A stretch of DNA of 64,000 nt from Marinobacter sp. BW6 (GCF_008107725.1 NZ_VIRN01000061.1:248001-312000), one strand, 5' to 3'; numbered from the stretch's first letter, positions 33,382 to 43,010 are shown. The notes: generated by a model not told the origin, from the letters alone. Numbers and translations are program-made.

Positions 33382-35531
33382 GCAGTCACACCCTCGCATG
33401 AACAGGATGAGAGGGCGCAGGTGCCATCCGACTTGCGCCCGCATTGCTTGACCAGTGCAACATCGTTCCTGGCCGCCGTTTTCAGGGCCTGCACCGAACT
33501 TGGAGTCGGACCTGCTAAAGCCCGGGTGTCGGTTTCCGCAAGCTGTGCCGGTTTATTCGTATCGGCAATTTCACTCAGGCTGGCCGGAAGCGCCGGATCT
33601 TGGGCCAACACTCCACTCCCACTCCCTGGCCCGCCACCAGAATTCATGCGCACCGAAGGTCCTGAAACCGTCACACCACTGGGATCCAGCTTTAGAAAGC
33701 TACCACCGGCCTTGAGCGTGAGTTCGGCTCCCGCCTCAATCACGACTTTCATGCCTGCCTTGTGGTGGATCTCGGTGCCGGCTTCTACGAGCTGATTTTT
33801 GCCCTGTCTGCTGTGAAGACTGCCACCGATGGAGAGGCTGTAATTGCTTCCGATCGACTCACGCTGTTCGCCATCGACTGTGCGGTGCTCATTGCCTTTT
33901 ACATGACTGAAATCGTGGTTCTCCACAGTTCGGTGACTGTCGTTTCGGATCACCTCGGTCCGGTCATTCTCGGTGAGCTGGTCCAGGTCTTTCTGGGCGT
34001 GGACGTAGATCTGTTCCTGATCGGCCTCATCCTCAAACCGCAGTTCGTTGCTGCCCTCGCCCTTGTGGGTTTTGGTTTTCAGGGTGGTGCGGGTTTTGTG
34101 CTCCGGTAGCCCATAGGGAGGTGTGTTGGTGATGTGATGGGTGCGGCCGGTGATGATGGGTTGATCAGGGTCGCCGTCCAGGAAAGAGACAATCACTTCA
34201 TGGCCGATTCTTGGCATGGCCATGAAGCCATACTGGCCGCCGGCCCAGCCCTGGCTGACTCGGAGCCAGGCGCTGCTGTGTTGGTCATTCTTTGAGTAAC
34301 GGTCCCAGGGGAAACGGACTTTTACCCGGCCATATTCATCGCAGTGAATCTCTTCACCTTCCGGACCGGTGACAATCGCGATTTGCGGGCCGTCCATCAG
34401 CGGGCGGTCCTGCGTATGGGGGCGCCAGGTCAGGTCTGCAGGTATGGCATTGAACTTGTTGTGGTACGTGGTAGGTTCGCTGCCACCCTCCTCTTCCAGT
34501 GCCTGGGGCTGGGTGCCGGTGTGGGTGATCGACGTTAACAGCCAGTCCCGATTCAGACTTTCACTGTCGTGTTCGGCAAGTTCCACTTTCGCACCGGCGC
34601 TGAAATCCGGTCGGTTGCTCTCACCGGATGCGGTACTGGCGTCGTTGCGCAGGGACTGGAGTCTGGCTTCGGTAAAAGGCTGGCCACTGGCGTCGGCCTT
34701 GAACCGGCCGGGGTAGTCGTAGTGCTGGTAGTCTTCCCGGTGCTTCAGATCGCCAGAAGCATGCTCATGCATCAGGGCATAGGCGGGATTTCTGAAGGTG
34801 TAATCCTTCATGGCCACGGAGGCCACCCGCACCCGCTCTTCGTAGCGAAAGCGATACACCGCCGGGCGCTGGGTGCTGCCGCCTGCTTTGCTGTTGTACT
34901 CAGCGGGTGGCAATCTCGGCGCATCGCCATGGTGATCGGCGATGCTCAGAGCCGGTTGGGTGTCTCCGTCCACGCTCCCGTGTTCATACCTGTAATGCCA
35001 ACCCTCTTCAGCCGCGAGGCGTTCGAGGAAGGCCAGGTCGCTTTCTCGATGCTGAACACAATACTCCCGCTGCTCCGGGGTGCGTTTCAGATCGAAAACC
35101 GAGTCGATAATGCCGCGCTCTTCCAGCAAGGTACGCACGATGGTATCGCTGCTTTGGGTCTGAAAAATCCGGCTGTTGTGCATCAGCCCCAGACGCCAGA
35201 GCGGCGACTGGATATTCAGTTCGTAACGGGTGCGCCGATGACCAGCATCGCCTCGAACGAATTCGTTGACCACACCCGTGAAACGCCTTAGCGGCACGCC
35301 GTCCTGCCAGACAACGAGATCCACCGGTTGCTCCAGGATCTCCGCGGCCTGAATCGATGGGTCGGTACTGGCCAGCTCAAGATGACTCTGAAACACCTCG
35401 GAAAGGCGCTCTGTCAGTGTGAAGCCAACCACTGAAAATAGATCAGAGGGGAGTCCGCCAACACGGGCGGTAAACTGCAATCCACTTGCCTGGGGCATAT
35501 CTTCAATCCCTGAAGGTATGGTTTCTATCAT
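33378..35531 (-). CDS. vgrG: Type VI secretion tip protein VgrG
   Basis: A 717-residue VgrG. The N-terminal gp27-like part covers about residues 15-350 (LTERLSEVFQSHLELAS, then REYCVQHRESDLAFLERLAAEEG). The OB-fold/gp5-like part follows (GRVKVRFPWDRY, GWAGGQYGFMAMPRIGHEV) and then the beta-helical needle with NDSHRTVE/GNEHRTV repeats. The short C-terminal extension carries Cys at 697, 705, 710 and 712. The weakly supported ATG 35531 could be replaced by 35498. No hcp, tssB/C or clpV genes are nearby, so this is an orphan vgrG island served by a T6SS elsewhere. Confidence 0.93.
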   Translation of the reverse strand: MIETIPSGIEDMPQASGLQFTARVGGLPSDLFSVVGFTLTERLSEVFQSHLELASTDPSIQAAEILEQPVDLVVWQDGVPLRRFTGVVNEFVRGDAGHRRTRYELNIQSPLWRLGLMHNSRIFQTQSSDTIVRTLLEERGIIDSVFDLKRTPEQREYCVQHRESDLAFLERLAAEEGWHYRYEHGSVDGDTQPALSIADHHGDAPRLPPAEYNSKAGGSTQRPAVYRFRYEERVRVASVAMKDYTFRNPAYALMHEHASGDLKHREDYQHYDYPGRFKADASGQPFTEARLQSLRNDASTASGESNRPDFSAGAKVELAEHDSESLNRDWLLTSITHTGTQPQALEEEGGSEPTTYHNKFNAIPADLTWRPHTQDRPLMDGPQIAIVTGPEGEEIHCDEYGRVKVRFPWDRYSKNDQHSSAWLRVSQGWAGGQYGFMAMPRIGHEVIVSFLDGDPDQPIITGRTHHITNTPPYGLPEHKTRTTLKTKTHKGEGSNELRFEDEADQEQIYVHAQKDLDQLTENDRTEVIRNDSHRTVENHDFSHVKGNEHRTVDGEQRESIGSNYSLSIGGSLHSRQGKNQLVEAGTEIHHKAGMKVVIEAGAELTLKAGGSFLKLDPSGVTVSGPSVRMNSGGGPGSGSGVLAQDPALPASLSEIADTNKPAQLAETDTRALAGPTPSSVQALKTAARNDVALVKQCGRKSDGTCALSSCSCEGVTA

Positions 35532-35828
35532 CGTTTATTGCAGGGCTTTGTATCGCAACCAGATCCTTGGTCACATCGCCTGCAAAATCAGTTGAGAAAG
35601 TTACCAGTAGTCTACAGGAGAATCAATGAACTGTGTCTCCGACCGTAAACTGTACCACCCGATTCAATGACCATCAGACACCAGTGTGCCGTAGATTACT
35701 GACAACTGTGAGCTTCCGGTTTACTCTTCAGGATGAGAGAGGGTAACGTGCGATAATCTATCGGAAAATAACCACTGCAGCACTCCAATCCACAGGGCTT
35801 CTGAACACAAGGGCGATCCCGCGAAACT

Positions 35829-36272
35829 ATGGCGTCTGAAGAAGAAAAAGGGAAAGTTGAGATCAGCATATTCAAGCGGTTTGCAGCCGCAGCAGGTTTA
35901 AATTGTGAATATGTTGAAAAGCAATCGCCCGAGGATGGAAAACCCGATCTGAAATGCCTGATCGATGGCGAAGTCATCTTTTTCGAGTTGACGGAAGCTT
36001 GCTCAGAAGACGTCGCCAAGGCAATCGCGAATCCCCGCAGTATGAACGACCCGGGATTGGCTCGCGCTATTGACTACACCTCCGAAACTTACAAAAAGAA
36101 GATAGCCAAGCGGTACGCTGTGAGCGAACCAATCGAACTCCTTATCTACAACGTCGGCCGAACGCTGCTTTCGGATGATGTGTTGATCGACAATATCCGC
36201 GCCATATCAGACAAGAACAAGGGGCCATTCAGAAAGGTTTGGTATTTCGGGGAACACGTGAGCGAGCTCTGA
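35829..36272 (+). CDS. Small protein with PD-(D/E)XK-like pattern
   Basis: A 147-residue cytoplasmic protein beside the vgrG island, oppositely oriented. Residues 35-56 read PEDGKPDLKCLIDGEV..FFELTE: a PD pair, then a hydrophobic strand ending in E-L-T. This resembles the restriction-endonuclease-like core, with Thr where Lys is usual. The helix-rich C-terminus (YTSETYKKKIAKRY) and the strand EPIELLIYNVG fit such a fold. It could be a divergent nuclease or an inactive relative; function is not established. Its base composition is poorer in GC than that of its neighbours, as is common for accessory genes. The ribosome site before ATG 35829 is weak. Confidence 0.65.
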   Translation: MASEEEKGKVEISIFKRFAAAAGLNCEYVEKQSPEDGKPDLKCLIDGEVIFFELTEACSEDVAKAIANPRSMNDPGLARAIDYTSETYKKKIAKRYAVSEPIELLIYNVGRTLLSDDVLIDNIRAISDKNKGPFRKVWYFGEHVSEL

Positions 36273-36308
36273 GAGGAGGGCGCGGCGAAGAACCACGCCC
36301 GCTCTGAC

Positions 36309-37196
36309 TTACTCGGGCTTGTAAAGCCGCTGGATGCTGGAGAAGTCCAGGCTGCCATTGCCCTGTCCGGCGTGAAGCTGGAACAGGTTGCGAGCCAGAG
36401 AACCCATGGGGATGGAGGCCTGGTTTTTGACGGCGTTGTCGAACGCCAGCCCCAGATCCTTTGTCATCAGATTGACCAGGAAGCCGCCCTCGTAGTTACG
36501 GGACGCGGGTACGCCTTCCATTACCCCGGGCCACGGGTTGTAGACGTTCAACGCCCAGTTGCCACCGGAACTCTGCTTCATGATTTCCGAAAGCACTGCC
36601 GGATCCAGCCCATTCTTCACACCCAATGCCAGCGCTTCACTGGTTCCGGACATAAGGATGGCCAGGAGCATGTTGTTGCAGATCTTGGCCACCTGACCGG
36701 AACCATGGTCACCGGCGTGGAAGATGTTCTTGCCCATCGCATCTAGGATCGGCTTGGCCTTGTTGAAGGCTTCTTCCGAGCCGCCACAAATGAACGTCAG
36801 CGTACCAGCCTTGGCACCACCCACGCCGCCGGAGACTGGCGCATCCAGGAACGGGATGTCCTTGGCTCGTGCCACTTCGGCCACGCCGCGTGCTGTTTCA
36901 GGCGCAATGGTGGAGGAGTCGATAACCAGGGTACCAGCCGGCAGTTTGGCCAGCAGGCCATCGTCACCCAGGTAGACCGCTTCCACGTGTTGCCCAGCAG
37001 GCAGCATGGTGATGACACATTCAGCGCCATTGGCGGCTTCGTGGGCCGTGTCTGCCGTTTTTGCGCCTTCGGACACCAGCGCAGCTACAGCATCTTTGGA
37101 CAGGTCGAATACGGTGACCTCGTGGCCCGCTTTCACCAGGTTACTGGCCATGGGGCCGCCCATGTTACCGAGGCCTATAAAGGTAATTGTTGCCAT
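36309..37196 (-). CDS. mmsB: 3-Hydroxyisobutyrate dehydrogenase
   Basis: Oxidises 3-hydroxyisobutyrate to methylmalonate semialdehyde with NAD in valine breakdown. The NAD motif FIGLGNMGGPMASNL starts at residue 6, the substrate-binding signature DAPVSGGVGGAKAGTL follows near 120, and the catalytic Lys sits in GSGQVAKICNNM. The start ATG 37196 is preferred because AAGGAGA is optimally spaced from it; 37202 would be too close. Length is 295 residues. It ends the mmsA operon, after a repeat element. Confidence 0.92.
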   Translation of the reverse strand: MATITFIGLGNMGGPMASNLVKAGHEVTVFDLSKDAVAALVSEGAKTADTAHEAANGAECVITMLPAGQHVEAVYLGDDGLLAKLPAGTLVIDSSTIAPETARGVAEVARAKDIPFLDAPVSGGVGGAKAGTLTFICGGSEEAFNKAKPILDAMGKNIFHAGDHGSGQVAKICNNMLLAILMSGTSEALALGVKNGLDPAVLSEIMKQSSGGNWALNVYNPWPGVMEGVPASRNYEGGFLVNLMTKDLGLAFDNAVKNQASIPMGSLARNLFQLHAGQGNGSLDFSSIQRLYKPE

Positions 37197-37229
37197 GTTC
37201 ATTCTCCTTGTTCTTATATTTCGGGTGTT

Positions 37230-37309
37230 TGTCGGATTACGCTTTGCTAATCCGACCTACGATTTGGTTACGCTTCGGGTAGGTCGGATTAGCGAAGCGT
37301 AATCCGACA
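37230..37309. repeat. Nested inverted repeat (REP-like) between hibch and mmsB
   Basis: Two 31-bp arms (37230-37260 and 37279-37309) are reverse complements with a single mismatch, around an 18-nt spacer. Each arm is itself nearly palindromic (GTCGGATTA ... TAATCCGAC). This organisation is typical of mobile REP/BIME-type intergenic elements. It may form a strong hairpin affecting mmsB readthrough or mRNA stability. Confidence 0.8.
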
Positions 37310-37322
37310 ACCAGGCCAGCCA

Positions 37323-38393
37323 TCATTTAAAGAAATCGTCAATCCAGGCGCTGTCCATTTCGGCAAGGGACGCATACCGCCAGCGGGGCTGCTGGTCCTT
37401 GTCGATCAGAAGCGCTCGGATGCCCTCCGCGAACTCACCCTTGGTCAGGCACTTGGTGGAGAGCACCAATTCCTTGTCGAGAACTTCCTTGAGGCTGTCG
37501 TGTTTGCAACCGTGCAGATGGCGCCAGACCAGAGCCAGGGAGGTCGGCGAGGCGCTAGCAAGGGAACGAGTCGCCTTCGCCACCCATCCGTCGCCACCGG
37601 ACAGCTCTTTCAGCTGGTTAACCGTTGCTTCCAGGGAGTCGGCATCGGTAACCCGGTTGATCTCATCGAAATGAGTGCGAACCGGTGATGCCGGCATGGC
37701 ATCGGCGCTCTCACGCTCGTATTGGCGAAGCACGCTACCAACCACCGCATGGGCGTCCTCACCCTGCCAATCGCGCTTGCATAGCTCAGCCACAACCTCG
37801 GCCTTCAGCTCGTGCCGAATGAATCGGTCCGCAAGGCCAGTGAAGATCGCATCGGCACCGTTGAGTCGGGCACCGGTCAGGCCCAGAAAAAGACCGGTGC
37901 GACCGGGGGTCCGATTGAGGAACCAGCCGGCGGCCACGTCTGGGTAGAGGCCGATGGTGATCTCGGGCATGGCTAGTTTCGAGGCTTCCGTGACCACCCG
38001 GTGGGAGGCCCCCTCCATAATGCCCATGCCGCCTCCCATCACAATACCGTGCCCCCAGCACACAATCGGTTTCGGGAAGGTATGGATCAGGTAATCCAGT
38101 TCATATTCCTCATTGAAGAATGCTTCGCCTTCACTGGCGCCCTGAGGCTCGGTCATGCTGCGATACAAGGCGACGATGTCGCCGCCGGCGCAGAACGCCT
38201 TGTCGCCCTCGGATTCCAGCCAGACGGCCTGGATAGCAGGATCTTCCGCCCAGCGCTTCAGTTGCGGCGTCAGCAACCGAATCATCTCCAGAGACAACGA
38301 ATTCAGCGTTTTGGGCGTATTCAGCCTGGCCACGGCGATCAGCGCGCCACCGCCGGTTTTCCACTCTTCAAAGATAATGGGTTGATCACTCAT
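37323..38393 (-). CDS. 3-Hydroxyisobutyryl-CoA hydrolase
   Basis: Crotonase-fold enzyme that frees 3-hydroxyisobutyrate from CoA in the valine pathway. The oxyanion segments FCAGGDIVALYRS and GIVMGGGMGIMEGASHRVV, and the HIBYL-CoA-hydrolase-specific stretch ALPEITIGLYPDVAAGWFL (here starting MPEIT), are present, and at 356 residues it has the family's longer C-terminus (LSTKCLTKGEFAEGIRALL). The start at 38393 has AAGGA 7 nt upstream. It lies between the enoyl-CoA hydratase and mmsB genes. Confidence 0.88.
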   Translation of the reverse strand: MSDQPIIFEEWKTGGGALIAVARLNTPKTLNSLSLEMIRLLTPQLKRWAEDPAIQAVWLESEGDKAFCAGGDIVALYRSMTEPQGASEGEAFFNEEYELDYLIHTFPKPIVCWGHGIVMGGGMGIMEGASHRVVTEASKLAMPEITIGLYPDVAAGWFLNRTPGRTGLFLGLTGARLNGADAIFTGLADRFIRHELKAEVVAELCKRDWQGEDAHAVVGSVLRQYERESADAMPASPVRTHFDEINRVTDADSLEATVNQLKELSGGDGWVAKATRSLASASPTSLALVWRHLHGCKHDSLKEVLDKELVLSTKCLTKGEFAEGIRALLIDKDQQPRWRYASLAEMDSAWIDDFFK

Positions 38394-38428
38394 AACAGGT
38401 CCTTGGGCCAGCTTGCTTCGGGCCGGCT

Positions 38429-39208
38429 TCAGCGGTTTTTCCATTCCGGCTTGCGCTTGTCGAGAAACGCGTTCACGCCTTCTTTCTGGTCTTCGGTGGA
38501 GAACAGCTCAACAAACAGCTCCCGCTCCATGCGCCAGCTGTCGTCGTGGCTGCGGCCATCGCGGGCGCTCATCACCAGGGTCTTGCAACGGGCGGTGGAC
38601 GACGGGCTCTGCTGGCAGGCCATTTCAGCCAGTTCGAGGGCCTTATCAAGGCTCTTTCCGGTTGGCACCACCTCTTCAACCAGGCCGATTCGCAATGCGG
38701 TATCGGCTTTCACCCGCTCTCCGCAAAGAATCATCCGCTTGGCCCAGCCCTCGCCTACCAGCCAGGGCAGGTTCTGGGTGCCGCCGGCACAGGGCAGCAG
38801 GCCCACGCCTGCCTCGGGCAATGCCATCTGTGCATGCTCCTCGGCAATTCGGATGTCGCAGGCCATGGCGCACTCGAGGCCGCCCCCCATCGCATAGCCG
38901 TTAACCGCGGCGATGGATACACCGCGGAAACGACCCAGCGTGGAGAACGCCTCGCCAAACAGCTGCGCCATCTCATTGGCCCGGGCTTTATCGCCATCGG
39001 CGAAAGTTTTCAGGTCAGCACCGGCGGAATAGAACTTTTCGCCCTGCCCCGTCATGACCAGGGCAAAGATATCCCGGTCTTCGTTCAGCTCCTTGATGAT
39101 GTTCGTCAGGGCAATCAGTGAATCCTTGGTCCAGGTGTTGGCCGGCGGATTGTTGATGGTCAGTACCGCGATGTGTCCGCGTTTTTCGAGTTGGATAAGA
39201 TCGCTCAT
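38429..39208 (-). CDS. Enoyl-CoA hydratase (methacrylyl-CoA hydration)
   Basis: A 259-residue crotonase. The oxyanion-hole segment is YSAGADLKTFADGD, and catalytic glutamates fall in GGGLECAMACDIRIAEEHAQMALPEAGVGLLPCAGGTQ. ATG 39208 follows AAGGAGATCCCC, an excellent ribosome site; upstream codons belong to the preceding gene. In this operon it should hydrate methacrylyl-CoA to 3-hydroxyisobutyryl-CoA. Confidence 0.88.
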   Translation of the reverse strand: MSDLIQLEKRGHIAVLTINNPPANTWTKDSLIALTNIIKELNEDRDIFALVMTGQGEKFYSAGADLKTFADGDKARANEMAQLFGEAFSTLGRFRGVSIAAVNGYAMGGGLECAMACDIRIAEEHAQMALPEAGVGLLPCAGGTQNLPWLVGEGWAKRMILCGERVKADTALRIGLVEEVVPTGKSLDKALELAEMACQQSPSSTARCKTLVMSARDGRSHDDSWRMERELFVELFSTEDQKEGVNAFLDKRKPEWKNR

Positions 39209-39218
39209 GGGGATCTCC

Positions 39219-40385
39219 TTATTGAATCGCTTCAGCCACGCCGTCATCGAGCAGGCGACGGGCCACAATCAGACGCATGATTTCGTTAGTGCCTTCCAGG
39301 ATCTGGTGCACTCGCAGGTCGCGCAGGTAGCGCTCAAGCGGGTATTCGCGAATATAGCCATAACCACCGTGCAGTTGCAGCGCTTCGTTGACCACCTCGA
39401 AACAGGCATCGGTGGCGAAACGCTTGGCCATGGCACAGTGCAGAGTTGCTTCCGGATCGGCGTTGTCGAGCTTGAAGGCACCCAGACGAACCATCTGCCT
39501 GGCTGCGACCAGATTGGTGGCCATATCGGCCAGTTTGAACTGCAAAGCCTGGAAAGCCGCCAGCGGTTTACCGAACTGTTCACGTTCGTGCATATAGTTG
39601 CGAGCGCGCAGCAGCGCGGCCTGGGCGCCACCGAGGGAACAGGTGGCGATATTCAGGCGACCTCCATCGAGACCCTTCATGGCGATGGCAAACCCGTCGC
39701 CTTCTTCCCCGACACGGTTACTGGCCGGAATGCGGACATTCTCGAGGCTGATCATCCGCGTTGGCTGGCTGTGCCAGCCCATTTTCTCTTCGTTCTTGCC
39801 GTAGGAAACGCCATCGGCATCCGCGGGAATCACGAAGGTGGAAATACCCTTGTAACCGGAATCCGGCGCTCCGGTCCGGGCCATCAACACCAGGATGTCG
39901 GTCGCTCCGGCGCCAGAGATAAATACTTTACTGCCATTGATCACATAGCTGTCACCATCGCGCACCGCCTTGGTACGAAGGCTGGCCGCATCTGAGCCGG
40001 CACCTGGCTCGGTCAGGCAGTAGGAGGCAAGCCACTCGCCGCTGGCCAGCTTCGGCACGATTTCCTGTTTGAGATCGTCCGAGGCAAAACTGGCTACCAT
40101 CCAGGTGGCCATGTTGTGGATAGTGATAAACGCAGCGGTGGAAGGACACGCCGCTGCGAGTTCTTCCACAATCACCGAGGTGTCCAGCCGGGACAGACCC
40201 ATGCCGCCAAGCGCTTCGGGGGTGTACATACCCATGAAGCCCATCTCGCCGGCTTCCTTCATCATATCGACCGGAAAGATATGCTCGTCATCCCACTTCG
40301 CGGCGTGGGGCGCCATGGATTTTTCCGCAAACGCCCGCGCTGCCTCGCGAAACGCCAGCTGATCTTCGGAGAGGTTAAAGTCCAT
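39219..40385 (-). CDS. Acyl-CoA dehydrogenase (isobutyryl-CoA type)
   Basis: A 388-residue FAD enzyme with the three-part acyl-CoA dehydrogenase fold. Signature 1 is CLTEPGAGSDAASL, the second is QLHGGYGYIREYPLERYLRDLRV, and the catalytic Glu lies in ILEGTNEIMRLI. By context it oxidises isobutyryl-CoA to methacrylyl-CoA, passing electrons to ETF. It lies between mmsA and the enoyl-CoA hydratase gene, with GGAG 8 nt before the ATG. Confidence 0.9.
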   Translation of the reverse strand: MDFNLSEDQLAFREAARAFAEKSMAPHAAKWDDEHIFPVDMMKEAGEMGFMGMYTPEALGGMGLSRLDTSVIVEELAAACPSTAAFITIHNMATWMVASFASDDLKQEIVPKLASGEWLASYCLTEPGAGSDAASLRTKAVRDGDSYVINGSKVFISGAGATDILVLMARTGAPDSGYKGISTFVIPADADGVSYGKNEEKMGWHSQPTRMISLENVRIPASNRVGEEGDGFAIAMKGLDGGRLNIATCSLGGAQAALLRARNYMHEREQFGKPLAAFQALQFKLADMATNLVAARQMVRLGAFKLDNADPEATLHCAMAKRFATDACFEVVNEALQLHGGYGYIREYPLERYLRDLRVHQILEGTNEIMRLIVARRLLDDGVAEAIQ

Positions 40386-40478
40386 CGTTACGCTCCAGAT
40401 AGATAGGGCTTGGCATTGGGTGGGAAAAACAAGGGGCCGGAAACGGGTTCCGGCCCAAATACCCCACCTTCAACGCAA

Positions 40479-41972
40479 TTAACGCAACTGGATAGAGAAG
40501 TTGGCTTCTGTGCTGGTCGCTTCGCTGGAGAACCAGCGGGAGGTAACCGTTTTGGTTTCGGTGTAGAAGCGAACCGCCTGCTTGCCGTAGGCATGCTGAT
40601 CACCGTAGAAGGAACCCTTCCAGCCGGTGAACGAGAAGAACGGCAGGGGCACTGGAATGGGGATGTTCACACCCACCTGGCCTACGTCAATCTCATGCTG
40701 GAAGCGACGCGCGGCACCACCGGAACTGGTGAAAATGGAGACACCGTTGCCATACGGGCTCTTGTTAACCAGATCGATAGCATCACCGAGCGTGTCTGTT
40801 TCCACGCAGGACAGCACCGGACCAAAGATTTCTTCGTTATAGATGTCCATCTCGGTGGTTACACCGGAGAACAGCGTCGGACCAACCCAGTTGCCATCCG
40901 GTAAACCGTCTACCGTGCAACCGCGGCCGTCCAGCAGCAGATTGGCGCCCTGGGCTTCACCGGTCGCAATCAGGGATTCGATACGGTCTTTCGCCTTGGC
41001 GGAGATAATAGGGCCATAACTGGCACCGGAATCGTTCCAGGCACCGGGGCGTACCTTCGCCATGGCGTCTTTCAGCTCTGGAATCCACTGTTGGGCTTCG
41101 CCCACGAATACTGCCACGGAGATTGCCATGCAACGCTGTCCGGCAGCACCTACGGAGGCACCGACGAGGGCGTTGAGCACTTGCTGTTTGTCGGCGTCCG
41201 GCATGATCACCATGTGGTTCTTGGCACCGGCAAAACTCTGTACACGTTTCATGTTGCGGGTGCCGGTTTCGTAGATGTAACGGCCCACCGGTACAGAACC
41301 AACGAAAGAGACCGCTTTTATGGCGGGATCGGTCAGAAGGACATCAACCTGTTCCTTGCCACCGTGGACCACCTGCAGGACGCCCTTGGGAGCACCAGCT
41401 TCTTCAAACAACTCGGCAAGGCGCGTCGGGGTCAGCGGATCCTGCTCGGACGGCTTGAGGATAAAGGTGTTACCGCAGGCAATGGCCATCGGGAACATCC
41501 ACAACGGAATCATGGCCGGGAAGTTGAACGGGGTGATACCGGCGCAAACGCCCAATGGCTGGATCCAGGAGTGGGTGTCTACTTCACGGGCCACGTTTTC
41601 AACGGTCTCGCCCATCATCATGGAGGCAACGTTGGCCGCGTGCTCGACCACTTCAATGCCGCGCCAGACATCGCCCTTCGCATCGTCAAAGGTCTTGCCG
41701 GTTTCCTGGGCCAGGATTTCGGCGATCTCGTCATGATGCTCTTTCAGAAGGGCCTGGTATCGAAGCATCACACGAGCACGCTCGGAAACTGGCACTTCTT
41801 TCCAGGTCTTGAACATTTCGCCAGCGCTTTCGATGGCCTTGCGCATTTCCGCGTCCGTGGTGCACGGAGCCTTGGCGATCACTTCGTTGGTGGCGGGGTT
41901 GGTGACGTCGATCCATTCACTGGTTTGGCTATCGACAAACTCACCTGCGAGATACAGCGGTACATTTTTCAT
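40479..41972 (-). CDS. mmsA: Methylmalonate-semialdehyde dehydrogenase (CoA-acylating)
   Basis: Converts methylmalonate semialdehyde to propionyl-CoA, the final valine-specific step. The aldehyde dehydrogenase fold shows [29 protein letters not shown], and the catalytic Cys in [26 protein letters not shown] near the C-terminus is a hallmark of MmsA. The start at 41972 ([12 protein letters not shown]) follows AGGGACATCAAC; length is 497 residues. First gene of the operon, divergent from mmsR. Confidence 0.93.
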   Translation of the reverse strand: MKNVPLYLAGEFVDSQTSEWIDVTNPATNEVIAKAPCTTDAEMRKAIESAGEMFKTWKEVPVSERARVMLRYQALLKEHHDEIAEILAQETGKTFDDAKGDVWRGIEVVEHAANVASMMMGETVENVAREVDTHSWIQPLGVCAGITPFNFPAMIPLWMFPMAIACGNTFILKPSEQDPLTPTRLAELFEEAGAPKGVLQVVHGGKEQVDVLLTDPAIKAVSFVGSVPVGRYIYETGTRNMKRVQSFAGAKNHMVIMPDADKQQVLNALVGASVGAAGQRCMAISVAVFVGEAQQWIPELKDAMAKVRPGAWNDSGASYGPIISAKAKDRIESLIATGEAQGANLLLDGRGCTVDGLPDGNWVGPTLFSGVTTEMDIYNEEIFGPVLSCVETDTLGDAIDLVNKSPYGNGVSIFTSSGGAARRFQHEIDVGQVGVNIPIPVPLPFFSFTGWKGSFYGDQHAYGKQAVRFYTETKTVTSRWFSSEATSTEANFSIQLR

Positions 41973-42092
41973 GTTGATGTCCCTGTTTGTTGTTGTGCGG
42001 GAAGCCGGCCGGAACCATGGGATTGCGGCCACGTTTCATCAAAGGCTAGCACGGGATCGCCAAAAGGGGTGATTGACTAAATTTCGCCCGTG

Positions 42093-43010
42093 ATGGACTA
42101 TCTTTCGATAAAGCTCAAACAAACAAGACCAGAAATGACCCAAACCTCTCAATGGCCGGTGCCCAAAGACAGCATTCGCTATGTGGTGCCTGAACCGATC
42201 ATTCGACTACTCGCGAGCCACCCACTCACCCGGGACCTATACCCTCTGGCATTCGGCCACTACCGCCGCGCCGTCGGCCACCATATGCACCGGGAGCACC
42301 ATCGCGACAATCTTTTGATCTACTGCACAGAAGGCCGGGCATTTCTGAACGTTGGCGGCGAGCCCTATACCGTGGAGGCTGGCGATCTGCTGCTTCTGCC
42401 AGCCGGAGCCAATCATCGCTATACCGCCGACCCGGAGAATCCCTGGACCATCCACTGGGTGCACTACACCGGTCCCTTGGCAGAAGACTTTCGCAATTAC
42501 ATGGGCTTCGACGGCCCGAACCGTATCCGCCACCTAGGACGTCAACCTCGCCTCCTGGTGGACTTCAATGGCCTGCTGTCGGTGCGACAGACCGGCTTTC
42601 GGGCCCGCGGCCTGATCCACGCCGCCAACCGGCTTCGGCAATTAATGGCGGCGGTTCCGATCAACGCAGACGAGACAGGCCACGAGCGGCAGGCGGAACT
42701 GGAGACCATCCACAACTATATGCGGGAGCACCTGGATGAGCGTATCAGCCTGGAGCAACTCGCAGATCTTGCTGGCCTCTCACCTGCTCATTTTGCGACC
42801 CGCTATCGTGAACAGACTGGCACCTCTCCGATCCAGCATTTCCTTCACCTGAAGGTGGAACGGGCCTGCCAGATGCTGGACACCAGCAGCCTGAGTTTTG
42901 CTGACATAAGCCGGCGGCTGGGCTACGACGACGCTTACTATTTTTCCAGGCTTTTTAAAAAGGTAATGGGCCAGTCACCCCGGGATTACCGGCATACCGC
43001 CCGACACTGA
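42093..43010 (+). CDS. mmsR: AraC-family regulator of the valine (mms) operon
   Basis: A 305-residue regulator. The N-terminal cupin-like sensing domain (NLLIYCTEGRAFLNVGGEPYTV, then LLLLPAGANHRY) is followed by two C-terminal helix-turn-helix motifs (ISLEQLADLAGLSPAHFATRY and FADISRRLGYDDAYYFSRLFK). Divergence from mmsA, as for MmsR of Pseudomonas, supports the name. The start is uncertain: 42093 gives the expected length, whereas 42135 (MTQTSQWPV) is also possible. Both have weak ribosome sites. The effector is presumably a valine-pathway intermediate. Confidence 0.82.
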   Translation: MDYLSIKLKQTRPEMTQTSQWPVPKDSIRYVVPEPIIRLLASHPLTRDLYPLAFGHYRRAVGHHMHREHHRDNLLIYCTEGRAFLNVGGEPYTVEAGDLLLLPAGANHRYTADPENPWTIHWVHYTGPLAEDFRNYMGFDGPNRIRHLGRQPRLLVDFNGLLSVRQTGFRARGLIHAANRLRQLMAAVPINADETGHERQAELETIHNYMREHLDERISLEQLADLAGLSPAHFATRYREQTGTSPIQHFLHLKVERACQMLDTSSLSFADISRRLGYDDAYYFSRLFKKVMGQSPRDYRHTARH

